Assembly: GCA_947683425.1 (NCBI GenBank)
Contig: CANTUQ010000004.1
Location: 8,470,001 to 8,534,000 of the forward strand
Length of the DNA: 64,000 bases
Direction of reading: 5' to 3'
Source of the DNA: Excoecaria cochinchinensis
Lineage: Eukaryota; Streptophyta; Magnoliopsida; Malpighiales; Euphorbiaceae
The position numbers and the translations under genes were made by a program. The notes below the pieces were generated by a model. The model worked only from the letters and a program-made list of their open reading frames with translations. It was not told the origin of the DNA and searched no databases. Of the stretch, positions 44,335 to 55,277 are shown in pieces; within the stretch, counting starts at the first letter, position 1, and every line of letters begins with the position of its first letter.

Positions 44335-46905
44335 TGTAACAACCCGATTTGGCCCTAGAAGTATTGCAAAGTTTTTTTCGGAAATTCAAGGATTTTTGTG
44401 TATAAAAGAGTGAGTTTGCATGAAAGCACAGCTGTGCTTTTGGATATAACACAACTGTGTTTTGTGGGTGTGGTTATGGGGCTCTTGACACATGGCATCG
44501 TAGGAGATTAACACTTGGTTTGTTTAAATACATGTATTTGTCAAAGAGGTACATATGAATTAAAAGAATTAAGTGGCTAAAGAGATATACATGTATTTAA
44601 TTTTGGAAAGTGGGAATTTAATTTTTGGATCAGCATTGACTAGCAACTCCATTTTCTTCCTTTTATCCCACGTTACTCTTGCTTTTGGCTTTCATTCTTC
44701 TTGTTTTTCCATTGGTTTAAGTCATGCTCCATTCCTTTCCCATTTCCTTTGCTTTTCTTTCTTCTCTTTTAGTTTACCTTAAGTTGGTTCTCTTGGATTT
44801 GTTTAAAGAATAAGAGAAGGGTTGAATGCGTTCTTGAGAGGTAAGTTTAGTTAGTCTTTTGAGCTGACCTCCTTTTTCTTCCCATATTCCTATTTTTGAT
44901 TTAAAGTAGAAAGAAGATTAACTTAAGTGCTTTGTATGGTTTTGGTTTAAGCTATGATCAAGAAATTGGATAAGGGCAAAGAGAAGGTCGGAATCGAGTA
45001 GAGAGCACAAGATCAAGCTTCCTAGAGGTTGGGATCGTGTGCGAATTTTATGTTATTCATTTTGATTGCTTGCAGTGTTTTATGATATATGTTTGTATAT
45101 ATGTTTGTGATTATGTATTGGATGATTTTGCATGATTTTTGGATGTGTTAGATGGGTTCTATATAGCTTTTGTGTGTAAGGTGTGATTTTGGGGAAATTC
45201 TGTTCAGTTTTTATCAGACCTCTGTGTATTTTTTTTTATATGTAGATTTTTAGATCTCCAAATTTTGTTATTCTAGTGCCATTATAAATATAAGACATTT
45301 ATCATAAATTTTCTCCGAAGAACCGGAAGCCAATTCGGGCTCTAAGATCCTTGAAAAAATTAAAAACCGAAGTGTCTCTGTTTGGGTTGGGTTACTGGAA
45401 CAGTATAAGTTGTTTAGTTGATATCTTGAGTTATGGATGTCCAATTGACCAAAAATTTGTCCCACTTGAAATTTTACATCCTACGGAACAAGTTTTATCA
45501 AGAAAGTTTTGCCTAAAAATGTTTTTAACTATGTGTAAAATGCGTGACAAATTTAGACCTAAAGCAAGTTTGGAGCCTGCCTCACATTGTGAGGCAGAAT
45601 AGGTTTACACGGCGGTATGGAATTCGTTACCGCAGTGTAAAATGATTATATCCCATTTTTATCCATTTTTTAGCATCCTATATTGTGGGAATGAATGTCT
45701 TACCACCGTGGGACCTTAACCTCCACCCAAAATGGTACTTTTTACCTCCCGAATCGAACCCGAACTTTACCCGAAGTTATTATCACTTGTCCAACTTGTG
45801 TCTAACATTATTAAATTAGTATGTGAATGTCTTTATAATTAAATTACATGTAAATGATGGTGTGACATAAGAGTTTATGAATGGAATTAAATGTTATATG
45901 CTTTTTAATTATTGAATATGATTTGGATTGTGATATTGATTATATATGTTTGAATCATGTTATAATGTTTGAGAGATAGAATGTATATGATAGAGTGTAA
46001 AGAGTTTATATGTTCAGCCTAAAGAGTCATAGTAGTGGACAGATAAGCATGCTTATAAAGGGTTACCCCGCAGCTGCTACCGACCACCTGTTTGGGCAAA
46101 GCGGCCGACCTCCGAGATGGTCATACAGATACAGATATAGTATATGTTCTGAGACTTCGGTCTTCTTTTTATATAGCGCCCGTATCCACAACTAAAGGAT
46201 TTCAGGCTATTCTTATTTTATGTGTTGAAGTGTATAAGAGTTGATGTATAAGTTTCGTTCTGTATATCTGCCTTTTGTTATGGTATATGAGATTATGTAT
46301 ATATGACCTGTATGTGAATACGAATTTATATGCATGTGAAAATAATCTGTAAATGAATAAGCTTATATGCATGTGAACACAAGATTGTATAGACTATGTG
46401 AATACTGATTCTGTGTTGAGCATGTTTGTAAATGATGCATGTGATATGTGTGCGACTTCGGTAGAAGTCCTTTGCTTTATTTTCATCCCTACTAAGCATT
46501 ATCGCTTAGCATGGATGTTTGTTTCTATGTAGGTTTGCAGGGTTGGATCAGTCTGACTGCATCTGCAGATCATGGCCACTAGGAGTTTTTGTTTTGATCC
46601 TTGTGTATAAGATAGAGTTTGCTTTTGATGTTTTGAGTAACATCATTATGTAATAGAACAGTATAATCGTTGTATGTAAATGTTTATTGTAATTTATGTA
46701 CAAAAACGAATATGTAAAGTAAAATGACAATAGTTTTGTAATATGTATAATATTTGTAAAATGCATGTTGGGCCCAAGTGTTATTTGATTTTCTTATCTT
46801 GTATGGATGTGTATTTTGCTATTGCTTCCGCTGGTATACATATATGTACGCATTAGAGTTCGCGTGGCGCCCCGATATCCTCCCGAGGGGTGTTGGGGTG
46901 TTACA
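44335..46905 (+). repeat. 3' LTR of element X (2571 bp)
   Basis: Complete copy, TGTAACAACCC to GGGGTGTTACA. It serves as the reference that shows where the 5' LTR was opened by copy 2 and F. Palindromes lie at 44415-44462 (CACAGCTGTG type) and 45600-45705 (TTTACACGGCGG type). No genes; the short frames here are not conserved between the two LTRs. Confidence 0.9.
46487..46533 (+). promoter_or_regulatory. Double stem-loop module (3' LTR of X)
   Basis: CCCTACTAAGCATTATCGCT with arms CTAAGC/GCTTAG, then CATGGATGTTTGTTTCTATG and TAGG. The second stem is CATGGA/TCCATG in the 5' copy. Confidence 0.55.
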
Positions 46906-46910
46906 AAAAT
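46906..46910. other. Target site duplication of element X (right, AAAAT)
   Basis: Pairs with GAAAT at 25554-25558 with one mismatch. Confidence 0.6.
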
Positions 46911-47849
46911 GGTTCCAGAATCTCCTTATGAAATTTAAGTATGTATTTCTAGTTTATTCTCCAATTAAAATCATCCCAATTGGAGGTCTCTAACTCTAGT
47001 TATAGGCAAAACAATCACTAGAGGTCAAAAGGGGCTTACACCAGAATTCACCCTACAAGCTCATCTCTACAGTTTCCTTCCTTAATGATTACTTTAGCAC
47101 TTAATTCACATTCACAAACACTCCTATACCTCTTGTGAAGCTTGATCTCCCTTTTCCTTGCTCAAACCTTGCCTTTCCCTTTATCTCTTACCTTATCCTT
47201 AGCTATCAACACAAAACCATCAAAAAATCATACTCAACCCATTACAAAAATCTTACAAATACATGCAAAAAGAAATAAAGAAGAAGAAGATGGCTATACA
47301 AGCTCAAAAATCTTACAAATACATGCAAAAAGAAATAGAGAAGAAGAAGATGGCTATACAAGCTCAAAACCATATCTTCCTTACCTTGCCAAGCTTCCCC
47401 TCTCTCACGTGATTAATCTCCAACCTAAGAGCAGAATTTTAAAACACCAAATGGGAAATAACAAATGAAACTTGGTATTTGTGGCCTAAGATGGCCGGCT
47501 AAAAGGAGTTCAACAAGGCAGATTTTACAACTTCTTTAAATACATTCTTATCTTACTTTAAAGTTGTTAATATCCTATTGGTCCAATTCTTTAAGTCATT
47601 GGTTAATTTTCCTTTAGTCCTTACCTTTAATTCTTACTTCCACATGTATAAATTACCACTTCTTTCTTCATTTTAATCCTTGATTTAATGAATAAATCAT
47701 AAATTACAAAATCACTCATGTGCCTCTAACAATTTCAAAAATATTGATTATACGCCAAATGCACAATTTGGGCTCAAATGCACTACAACTTACACATTAG
47801 CATGCATAAAATGCTCCAATCCTCCTAGGGTATACTTTGGGGCCTTACA
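46906..47849 (-). repeat. 3' LTR of element Y, proximal part
   Basis: On the minus strand it starts TGTAAGGCCCCAAAGTATAC at 47849. It matches 50790-51737 of the 5' LTR except for small indels, including a local duplication of about 60 bp at 47260-47365 (repeated AAATCTTACAAATACATGC). The frame at 47142-47468 is built on that duplication and is not a gene. Confidence 0.85.
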
Positions 47850-47868
47850 ACTCTCTCCCTCTAAAAGA
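47850..47868 (-). other. Polypurine tract of element Y
   Basis: The minus strand reads TCTTTTAGAGGGAGAGAGT before the LTR start. Confidence 0.75.
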
Positions 47869-47918
47869 ATTTTGACCTCAAAATTCATCATGTTACTGAA
47901 CATATGCTGACACTATCT

Positions 47919-49195
47919 TTAAATAACAACCTTACAAAAACTTAAATAGTATACAAAACGTACAGGTGAACTTTTTGAGTCATCTTTCTCTCCTCTAATC
48001 ATAGCATAAACTTGGGCTGGACCACCAGAAGTTACTGGCTTCTCGGATGGAGCTTGATTACCTCTACCTCTACCACTTCTACCTGCTTTAGACACCTTAA
48101 AATCACCTCCACTTACTTGCAAAGCCAAATTCTCTTGAATTTCAAGGCAATTAGATAACATGTGATCCATGATGCCACACTTGAAACAAGCTCCTATGAG
48201 CTTCCTACACACTCCTCGGTGTCACTTCCGACAATGCTCACACTTCGGTATAGTGCTGGTTCTACTAGATGGTGGTGCAATACTAGCTATCAATACGAAA
48301 TTCTAAACCAAAACTTGAGTAACTTGTTTACTCCGAGTCTCTTGAGCTTTCTCGCCACTAAGAACTCCACCATCTTGAACTTTCCTCTTTTGCTTTTTCT
48401 TTTGTTTTATCAATTCAGATTCTTACATTTTCAAGGTAGCCGAAACCAACTGATAGTAGTTCGCTGATTGTATAGTTGTTATTGCCACAAAAAGACCTCT
48501 AATGTTCTCATTCAACCCATCCTCAAATTGTTGGAACCTAACATCTTTAGTTAGTAAAGCATCAGGCACATACTTGCTTAGTCGGCTAAATTCCTTTTCA
48601 TACTCTGCCAATGTCATATTCCTTTGCTTCAAACTTACAAACTCCTTCCATTTATCTCTAAAATCTTTAGTGATATACCTCTTCTTAAACTCTTGGACAA
48701 AAAAGTCCCATGTCAATTCAACTGGTCGTTGGGGATTTCGAAGCACCAACTTCCACCAATTATAGGCTAACCTTTGCAGTAATGACACTGCATAGGTTAC
48801 TTGTTGATTTTGTGGACAATTAACCTATGCAATATTCTCCCAGTCTTTTCCAACCAGAACTCAACCAGATTCGATTTGTCCACCGAATTCCCACTAAACT
48901 CTTATGTTCCTCTATTCCTAACAAGGACCGTTGGAGCCTTTGGAGCAGTCAACCTATCTATCATCTGAATTAATCCTTGCTGTACCACTGGGTTATCCTG
49001 AGCAGGATTTGGATTTCCTAGTGGGGTTAGTTGCTCAGGTACAGGCAGATTAAAAAATGCTGGGTTTACACTAGCAGTCTCACTCACTTCCTCATTAGGA
49101 TCCGATTCTATCTCTATCCTACAAAGCACAACAACATTTGCATAAGGCCACAATACTCTATAAACACACACATATATTAATCTACTCTCTAACAT
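47919..49195 (-). pseudogene. gag remnant of element Y
   Basis: Three pieces. The N-terminal part (49195-48902) has SDPNEEVSETAS and VQQGLIQMIDRLTAPKAP. The capsid part (48788-48423) has WWKLVLRNPQRPVELTWDFF, FKKRYITKDFRDKWKEFVSL and YEKEFSRLSKYVP. The C-terminal part (48212-47919) has a first knuckle disrupted by a stop (CEHCRK, stop, HRGVC) and an intact second knuckle, CFKCGIMDHMLSNC. An RGRGRGNQ stretch and QVYAMIRGEKDDSKSSP, the usual start of protease, follow. The sequence then jumps to the polypurine tract, so all enzymes are missing. Confidence 0.8.
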
Positions 49196-49223
49196 CTCAT
49201 AGTCCAGAACAGCCTAAACCTAT

Positions 49224-49235
49224 GCTCTGATACCA
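49224..49235 (-). other. Primer binding site, initiator Met tRNA type (element Y)
   Basis: The minus strand reads TGGTATCAGAGC, five bases after the LTR end at 49241. Confidence 0.9.
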
Positions 49236-49525
49236 CAAATTGTAACACCCCGATACCCCCTAGAGGATATAGGAGTGCTACACACAAACCATTCAAATTA
49301 TTATCTTATAAGATTATCTTAACCATATCACATTAATCAAATTAATAAACCGCACTATTATTATTTATTTTTTCGCCTTTATTATTAACATTTCTTGGTT
49401 ACTTAAATGATGAATATACTTAGTCATACATATACATATAGAATCTCTAAAATATTTACATTATACTTACATTGCACAATTACAATATCCTTTATGTGTT
49501 CACTATACTGTTCATTATAAAATAA

Positions 49526-49527
<2 letters not shown>

Positions 49528-49579
<52 letters not shown>
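49528..49579. repeat. (TA)n microsatellite in 5' LTR of Y
   Basis: About 26 TA units, roughly twice the length of the tract in the 3' LTR. Confidence 0.95.
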
Positions 49580-49582
<3 letters not shown>

Positions 49583-49660
49583 AAACAAAAAGACTTCAAC
49601 CTTTAATCCTAGTGGCCTCCAGATGACGACTCGATGCTGGCACATCTAAAAACTCAAGAA

Positions 49661-49703
49661 CCTACATGAGAAAACCCATGCCGAGCGAAGGCCCAGTGGG
49701 GAG
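49661..49703 (-). promoter_or_regulatory. Double stem-loop module (5' LTR of Y)
   Basis: On the minus strand: CCCCACTGGGCCTTCGCTCG, then CATGGGTTTTCTCATG and TAGG. The first stem here is weaker than in the 3' LTR. Confidence 0.45.
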
Positions 49704-50409
49704 AAAATAATGCAATAGACTTCTTATGAAGTCACAATAATCATAAAATCATATGCCAATATCTATGTCACACAATAACATTCATTATAAATCATACACT
49801 CATACACTAGCAATTCCAAGGATCACAAAGTCATTTATACAATGGTCAATAATCACTTGTCACAATTATACAATATTTCACTTCAATCGCCTGAATACTT
49901 ATCAATAATGGAACTGAGAACAATCACTAGATATTGACGAGGAATATCAAGCACTGGGAGACATAAGTCTTGAATCACTAGGATACCAAGAGGTGTCAAA
50001 CACTAGGCACCTCTCGGTGCGAACACTGACCCTTATAGGCATGCCTATCTATCCACTATTATGCGAAATTCAGGCTCTCTCTTAAACTTTTATCAATAAA
50101 TAATATCATAGCACCAACAATGGAATATGCTTGAAGAACATGCAATAATTAACTATAACAAGTGACGGTCGTTAATGAGTAAAGAATACAACAAGTCAAC
50201 TTACTTGTAGTTTTACTTGGGAAGTACGAGATAATATTCATTCATACTTCATTAATTTGTTATTACTTTTATCCTTATTCACTTATGTTTTTAAGTGGAA
50301 ACCATTAATATATTCATTACATAACCAAATACATGCATTGGACAAGTATCGGGAACTTTCGGTGAAGTTCAGGTTCGATTCGGGAAGGAAAAAGTACAAT
50401 TTATTCTGA

Positions 50410-50530
50410 AAATTGAGGTCACACGACAGTCCGACATTCCTGCTCATCATTTGGGGTGACGAAAATGGGTTTTTATGTGGCAGAATGCTTTTACATGGTG
50501 GTGAGGAGTTCCTTACCGCTGTGTAAACCC
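50410..50530. repeat. Palindromes in 5' LTR of Y
   Basis: Counterpart of 25190-25310, with arms TTTACATGGTGGT and ACCGCTGTGTAAA. More decayed than in the 3' LTR. Confidence 0.55.
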
Positions 50531-51737
50531 ATTCTTCCACACAAAGCATAGGGCAGATTCCAGATAGACTTTAGGTCCAAAATTGTACTGGATTTTTCAC
50601 CTAGCTAGATACATTTATATGCAATACTTTCTTCTAGACATTTGTTCCCATATGTCTTAGTTTCCCATAAGCACTAACATCAGATCATTTGGACATCTAT
50701 AGAAATAGATATCCATAAAAAACTACAGACTGCTCTAGCTGAAAAGGCAGCCACCAACGCTGCATTATAACCAAGAAATGAGTAGTCTTAAGGGTGGAAT
50801 CTGGCTCCATCCTCTTCACATGAAACTTAGGTCTGTATTTTGAGTTTATTATCAAATTAAAATAATCCCAATTGGAGCTCTCTAACTCTATTTATAGGCA
50901 AAATAATCACTAGAGGTCAAAAGGGCCCTACACCAGAATTCACCCTACAAGCTCATCTCTACACTTTCCTTCCTTAATGGCCACTTTACGACTTAATTCA
51001 CATTCGCTGATAGTTTACACAAAATTACCATTTTCAACCCTCAAACTCATGCACAACAATAACACAAACATTCAAATAAACACTCTCATACCTCTCGATG
51101 AAGCTTGATCTCCCATTTCCTTGCTTAAACCTTGCCTGTCCCTTTATCTCTCACCTTATCCTCAGCTATCAGCACAAAACCCTCCAAAAATCATACTCAA
51201 TCCATTATATAAAGCTTATAAATACATTCAAAAAGAAATAGAGAAGAAGAAGATGTCTATACAAGCTCAAAACCATATCTTCCTTACCTTGCCAAGCTTC
51301 CCCTTTCTCACGCGATTAATCTCCAACCAAAGATCAGAATTTTAAAACTTAACCAAATGGGAAATAACAAATGAAACTTGGTATTTATGGCCTAAGATAG
51401 CCGTCCAAAAGGAGTTCAACAAGGCAGAATTTTCAACTCCTTTAAATACATTCTTATCTTACTTTAAAGGTGTTAATCTCCCATTATTGCAATTCTTTAA
51501 GTCCTTAGTTAATTTTCCTTTAGTCCTTACTTTTAATTATTGCTTCCACATGCATAAATTACCACTTCTTTCTTCATTTCAATCCTTGATTTGATGCATA
51601 AATCATAAATTACACAATTACTCATGTGCCCTCTAACAAATTCAACCATACCGATCATGCCCCAAATGCACTACAACTTACACATTAGCATGCATAAAAT
51701 GCTTCAATCCTCCTAAGGTATACTTTGGGGCCTTACA

Positions 51738-51742
51738 GGAAC
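51738..51742. other. Target site duplication of element Y (right, GGAAC)
   Basis: Pairs with GGATC at 24037-24041 (four of five bases). The W integrase frame resumes immediately after. Confidence 0.6.
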
Positions 51743-52870
51743 ACAATGGATTTTGCAGTCAGTTTACCTCAGACATGGAAGAAGCATAATGCCATATGGG
51801 TGATAGTGGATAGATTGACCAAGTCAGCTCAATTTTATCTGACAGAATCGACTACCAACTTCCAAAGTTAGCAGAATTGTATATCAATGAAATAGTGCGA
51901 CTGTATGGAGTCCCATCTTCCATTATATCCGAGCGAAATCCAAAATTCACTTTAAGATTTTGGAGGAAATTACAAGAGGCACTGGGCACAATATTGAATT
52001 TTAATACAACTTTTGATCCTCAAACGGATGGACAATTGGAAAGAGTGATTCAAGTAATATTAATAATTACAATTAAGAATATAATATTTTGAAACCATGA
52101 TAATCATATGAATATAATTTATCAGGTGTTAGAAGATATGCTTAGGAGTTGCATGATCGATTTTGAAGGAAGTTGGGATAAACACCTTCCATTGATAGAA
52201 TTCGCATACAACAATAGCTACCAATCTAGCATTCAGATGGCACAATATAAGGCTCTCTACGGTAGGAAGTGTAGATATGCTAGATAGAGCTTAGTGAAAG
52301 TATTGGGTCCGAAGTTAATAAAGAAAATCGACGATAAGGTGAAATTTTTTAAAGAAAGGTTAAAGGTTGCTTTTGATTGCCAAAAGTCATATGCAAATTT
52401 AAAGAGAAAGGATATTGAGTATGCTATTGGTGACAGGGTTTTCTTGAAAGTTTTACCATGGAAGAAGGTGCTTTGATTTGGTAAGAAGGGTAAATTAAAT
52501 TCTAGGTTTATTGGTCCTTTGGAGATTATTGAATGTGTGGGACCAGCAGCCTATAGATTAGATTTTCCACAGGATTTGGAAAAGATTCATAATGTTTTCC
52601 ATGTATCCATGTTAAGAAGATATCGTTCTAACCCATCATATATCATAGCACTAGAAGATATTAAAATACAACCAGATCTCATTATGAAGAGAAGCCAGTG
52701 AAAATTCTAGCGAAAGAAACAAAGCAACTAAGAAGCAAGTTGGTGCCATTAGTAAAAGTCCTATACAGAAAACACAAGATTGAGGAAGCCACATGGGAAT
52801 TGGAGGAGAACATGAGAAAGTCTTATCTAAAGTTGTTCAATCAAGGAAAATTTCGAGGACAATTTTTTTT
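51743..52870 (+). pseudogene. Integrase core, C-terminal domain and chromodomain of chromovirus W, piece 3
   Basis: Continues from 24041: TMDFAVSLPQTWKKHNAIWV, IVDRLTKSAQF (first catalytic Asp), a frameshift near 51845, LAELYINEIVRLYGVPSSII, SERNPKFT (second catalytic Asp replaced by Glu) and TDGQLERVIQ (catalytic Glu present). A 72-bp GT...AG insertion follows, then VLEDMLRSCMIDFEGSWDKH and FAYNNSYQSSIQM. A TAG near 52286, a TGA at 52474-52476 (CGA to TGA) and a frameshift near 52680 come next. The C-terminal domain has DIEYAIGDRVFLKVLPWKKV and KIHNVFHVSMLRRYRSNPSY. The chromodomain reads VKILAKETKQLRSKLVPLVK, EEATWELEENMRKSYLKLF. Clearly inactive. Confidence 0.85.
52054..52125 (+). other. 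72-bp intron-like insertion in integrase of W
   Basis: Starts GTAATATTAATAATTAC and ends TTTATCAG. Removing it joins ATTCAA to GTGTTAGAAG and restores VIQVLEDM, the exact sequence order seen in F. It is AT-rich, as plant introns are. The length is near the lower limit for plant splicing. Confidence 0.6.
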
Positions 52871-52872
52871 TT

Positions 52873-52885
52873 AAAGGGGAGGAAA
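52873..52885 (+). other. Polypurine tract of chromovirus W
   Basis: AAAGGGGAGGAAA before the decayed LTR start TTTAACATCC (expected TGTAACATCC). Confidence 0.65.
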
Positions 52886-54459
52886 TTTAACATCCTGAAC
52901 TTTAATTATCCGAATAGTTTTGCTAGTCAAATCTGACCTTAGACATGACACAATAACAATAAAATAAAATAAAAGTGAATAAGTGCTAATAATAGAAGGA
53001 GGAAAAAAATAATTAAAATTTTAATTTATACCCAAAATTGGATTTAATTGAGATGGTGTAAGAGATCAGGGAGAAAATTGTAATTGTTCATGGACTAAAT
53101 TGGATTTTCTCCCAAAATTTCGTCGTTTTAGGGGTTTTTCCTTCTTGGCTATGTGTTACTGTGGAGACCAATCTCCACATTTTCCCCTTCTTCTTTTTTC
53201 TTTTTCTTCTTTTCCTTTCTCTTCTTCAGTCACCTAATCGTACTTCATTCCTGCCGTCCTCCCTTCGCCATTGAGCCACCATCTCTACCTACAATAGTTC
53301 AGCAACTCCGGTGTCCTTCTTTCATCCTCCTCTCTCCCACTTAGGAGCAGCTCTCCTCTCCGTTATTGCTCTCTTCTTTCTTGTTTTAGGTTCCTCCATT
53401 TTTGCTACCTTGTCATTGGTTTTTCCCTCCATAATTATAAGGTAAGCTTTATTACTCCTTTTATTGAAGGATTATGGCAAAAATTTGAGGGAAAAAAGGG
53501 AGAAAGTCCATATTTAGGGATTTTGGAATTTGGGGAAAAATTTAAGAGTTTAATTATTTTTTGAGTTAATTGAAATTTTGAGTGAATAATTACCTAAAAT
53601 TGCTTTAATTCTAAATAATGCATACTTTTATTGAGATGTTCATGTTAATTTATTGGATTTACGAAGATAAAGAAGGTGAAGTGGGGATAAGGGAGATAGA
53701 AAAGCAAAAATGGTGATGGATTGGTGGTTTGAAGTGAAAAATTAAAGAAACTGACAAGAAATTAGTTAAGTGTTCAAGCAAATTCATTTTTCCTTTAATT
53801 TATGCATTATGTAGATTGGAGTTTTGAGTATGAGTTAAAATTATGTAGAATTAATGCTACAATTGTAAAATTGGGTGCTAAGATAAATAGTTTATGTGGT
53901 TAATTAAAATTTTTGACCTATAATTTAAATTTTTCCATAATGGTCATAAAATGAATAAATGCTAAATTTTTGTTAACTGAGCTAAGTTGCTCAAATGGTC
54001 GAATAGTTATACTTGAGAAGGATTTTCCTAAATTTATTTAACCTTTTAAATGAAAGGTATGACTATGTATATGTTAGAATTAGTTTTGGTTAAGTTGTCA
54101 TTGAATCAAGAATTAGCAGTGTTTTTGTACATTTAAGTTAAATTTGACATAGTTAAAACTAATTATAATGAATTTACATGGATAGCTTATTTATGGAATT
54201 TTAATAGCTCAACTAAATTTAAGACAGGTATAAAAAGCATGATGAAAGAAAGCTGTGAATTGACAATTATTTGTTAGGAAAATATGAAATATGAATTTTA
54301 GGTTTCATAAAAAAAATACATGATAATATGTGATTGTGCATAAACCGAAAATAATTAAGATTTGCCCTTAGTAAAACCTTGATAGGAATTGGAAGATTGT
54401 GACAAGGTTGGCATGCAAATTAGGGAGGTTAGCAGTACTGCATCATTATAAGTGAAAGC

Positions 54460-54640
54460 AGACTGAATGGCTCCGAGAGCTCTGTTCCAGCGTATGATGT
54501 TAAATTTTAATCATGGACTGAATGGCTCTAAGAGCTCTGTCCACATATGTATATGTGTGTGTGTATTTAATAGTAATATTAATAATAAAAGAAATATAAA
54601 TGGACCGAATGGTTCCGAGAACTCGGTCCCGTATTGAGAT
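54460..54640. repeat. Inverted-repeat cluster in LTR W
   Basis: Three units with arms such as GGACTGAATGGCTC and AGAGCTCTGTCC (54515-54542), and GGACCGAATGGTTCCG and CGGTCC (54601-54629). They are hairpin-forming units repeated with variation, comparable to the islands of the other LTRs but less GC-rich. Confidence 0.55.
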
Positions 54641-54917
54641 CTCACTTATCCGACTCGACACAATTCCGTTGGATTTTACTCGAGGCCAATACATAAAAAC
54701 AAACAAATACATAATAAATGGTTAATTAGCTATAAATTAAATTGTAAAACTGAGTAGACATTAAATAGCAAATTGTGATTAAATATAAGGAATTATATTG
54801 CTTAAACTTCATACTTTGATTTTAAGGCTTGTATGCTTGGAAATAAATAAAATCAGTTGTGTTTGAAATTTGTGAATATTATGCATGTTATAATATGTGG
54901 AAAATGGAATTGCTTGA

Positions 54918-54966
54918 ACACCACTAAGCATATATCTTAGCACGTGGTCTTTTTCCACACGTAGGT
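54918..54966 (+). promoter_or_regulatory. Double stem-loop module (3' LTR of W)
   Basis: CACCACTAAGCATATATCTT, arms CTAAG/CTTAG, then CACGTGGTCTTTTTCCACAC and GTAGG. The second stem is CGTGG/CCACAC-type. Confidence 0.5.
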
Positions 54967-55272
54967 TTGAAAAGCTTGAAGAAAGTTAGAAATGGATATA
55001 CTACAAAATCTGAGTCACTAGAGGAGAGTGAAGGATTTTGAGGGGGATGCATAGTTCTTTACTTTTGTTTCCTTTTTGAAATTTTGGCATGTACACCATA
55101 TAATGGTGAAGTAAATTTGAATAGATATATATAGATATGGTTGTTGTAAATTAAATTTATTTCGGAGTTGGTATGTAAATTATAAAATGGATATATGTGA
55201 ATTGTAACGCCCATTCCAGACCACTAGGTTAGCTCCGCTAATGCAGTCAGGAATCGTCGTTACACACAGAAA

Positions 55273-55277
55273 CTCAC
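55273..55277. other. Target site duplication CTCAC (left, solo LTR C)
   Basis: CTCAC next to the LTR end TGTGACACG; identical at 57365-57369. Confidence 0.9.

Larger units (their letters stand above)
25559..46905 (+). mobile_element. Pol-less chromovirus-type element X (with two nested elements)
   Basis: The 5' LTR lies in three parts (25559-26293, 31688-33697, 43522-43687), interrupted by Athila-like copy 2 and by element F. A Met-type primer site, a short gag remnant, a polypurine tract and an intact 3' LTR (44335-46905) follow. Only 647 bp separate the two LTRs. It lies in the 3' LTR of Y. The missing pol and the loss of central gag mean it could move only by using another element's proteins. 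Confidence 0.85.
24042..51737 (-). mobile_element. Pol-less chromovirus-type element Y (with X nested inside)
   Basis: Minus-strand order: 5' LTR 49241-51737, Met-type primer site, gag remnant, polypurine tract, and a 3' LTR in two parts (46906-47849 and 24042-25558) separated by element X. Without X it is about 6.3 kb, of which only 1.4 kb is internal. No protease, RT, RNase H or integrase is present. It sits inside the integrase frame of W with a near-perfect 5-bp duplication. The outer LTR base pair at 24042 reads TA instead of TG, a G-to-A decay. Confidence 0.85.
49241..51737 (-). repeat. 5' LTR of element Y (2497 bp)
   Basis: On the minus strand it starts TGTAAGGCCCC at 51737 and ends GGGGTATCGGGGTGTTACA. 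It contains a palindrome block at 50410-50530 and shares its middle part with LTR X in the same sense orientation. No genes. Confidence 0.9.
52886..55203 (+). repeat. 3' LTR of chromovirus W (end cut off)
   Basis: Begins at the polypurine tract of W and runs to 55203, where a minus-strand LTR end (TGTAACGCCC) starts. It contains the stem-loop module at 54918-54966 and a set of GGACTGAATGGCTC...AGAGCTCTGTCC inverted repeats at 54460-54640. AT-rich. No gene; the frame 53153-53344 is pyrimidine-rich low complexity. Confidence 0.7.

Noticed and set aside
47142..47468. 108-residue frame with an internal repeat (KRNxEEEDGYTSSK)
   Set aside because: It arises from a local duplication inside LTR Y; the 5' LTR lacks the second copy.
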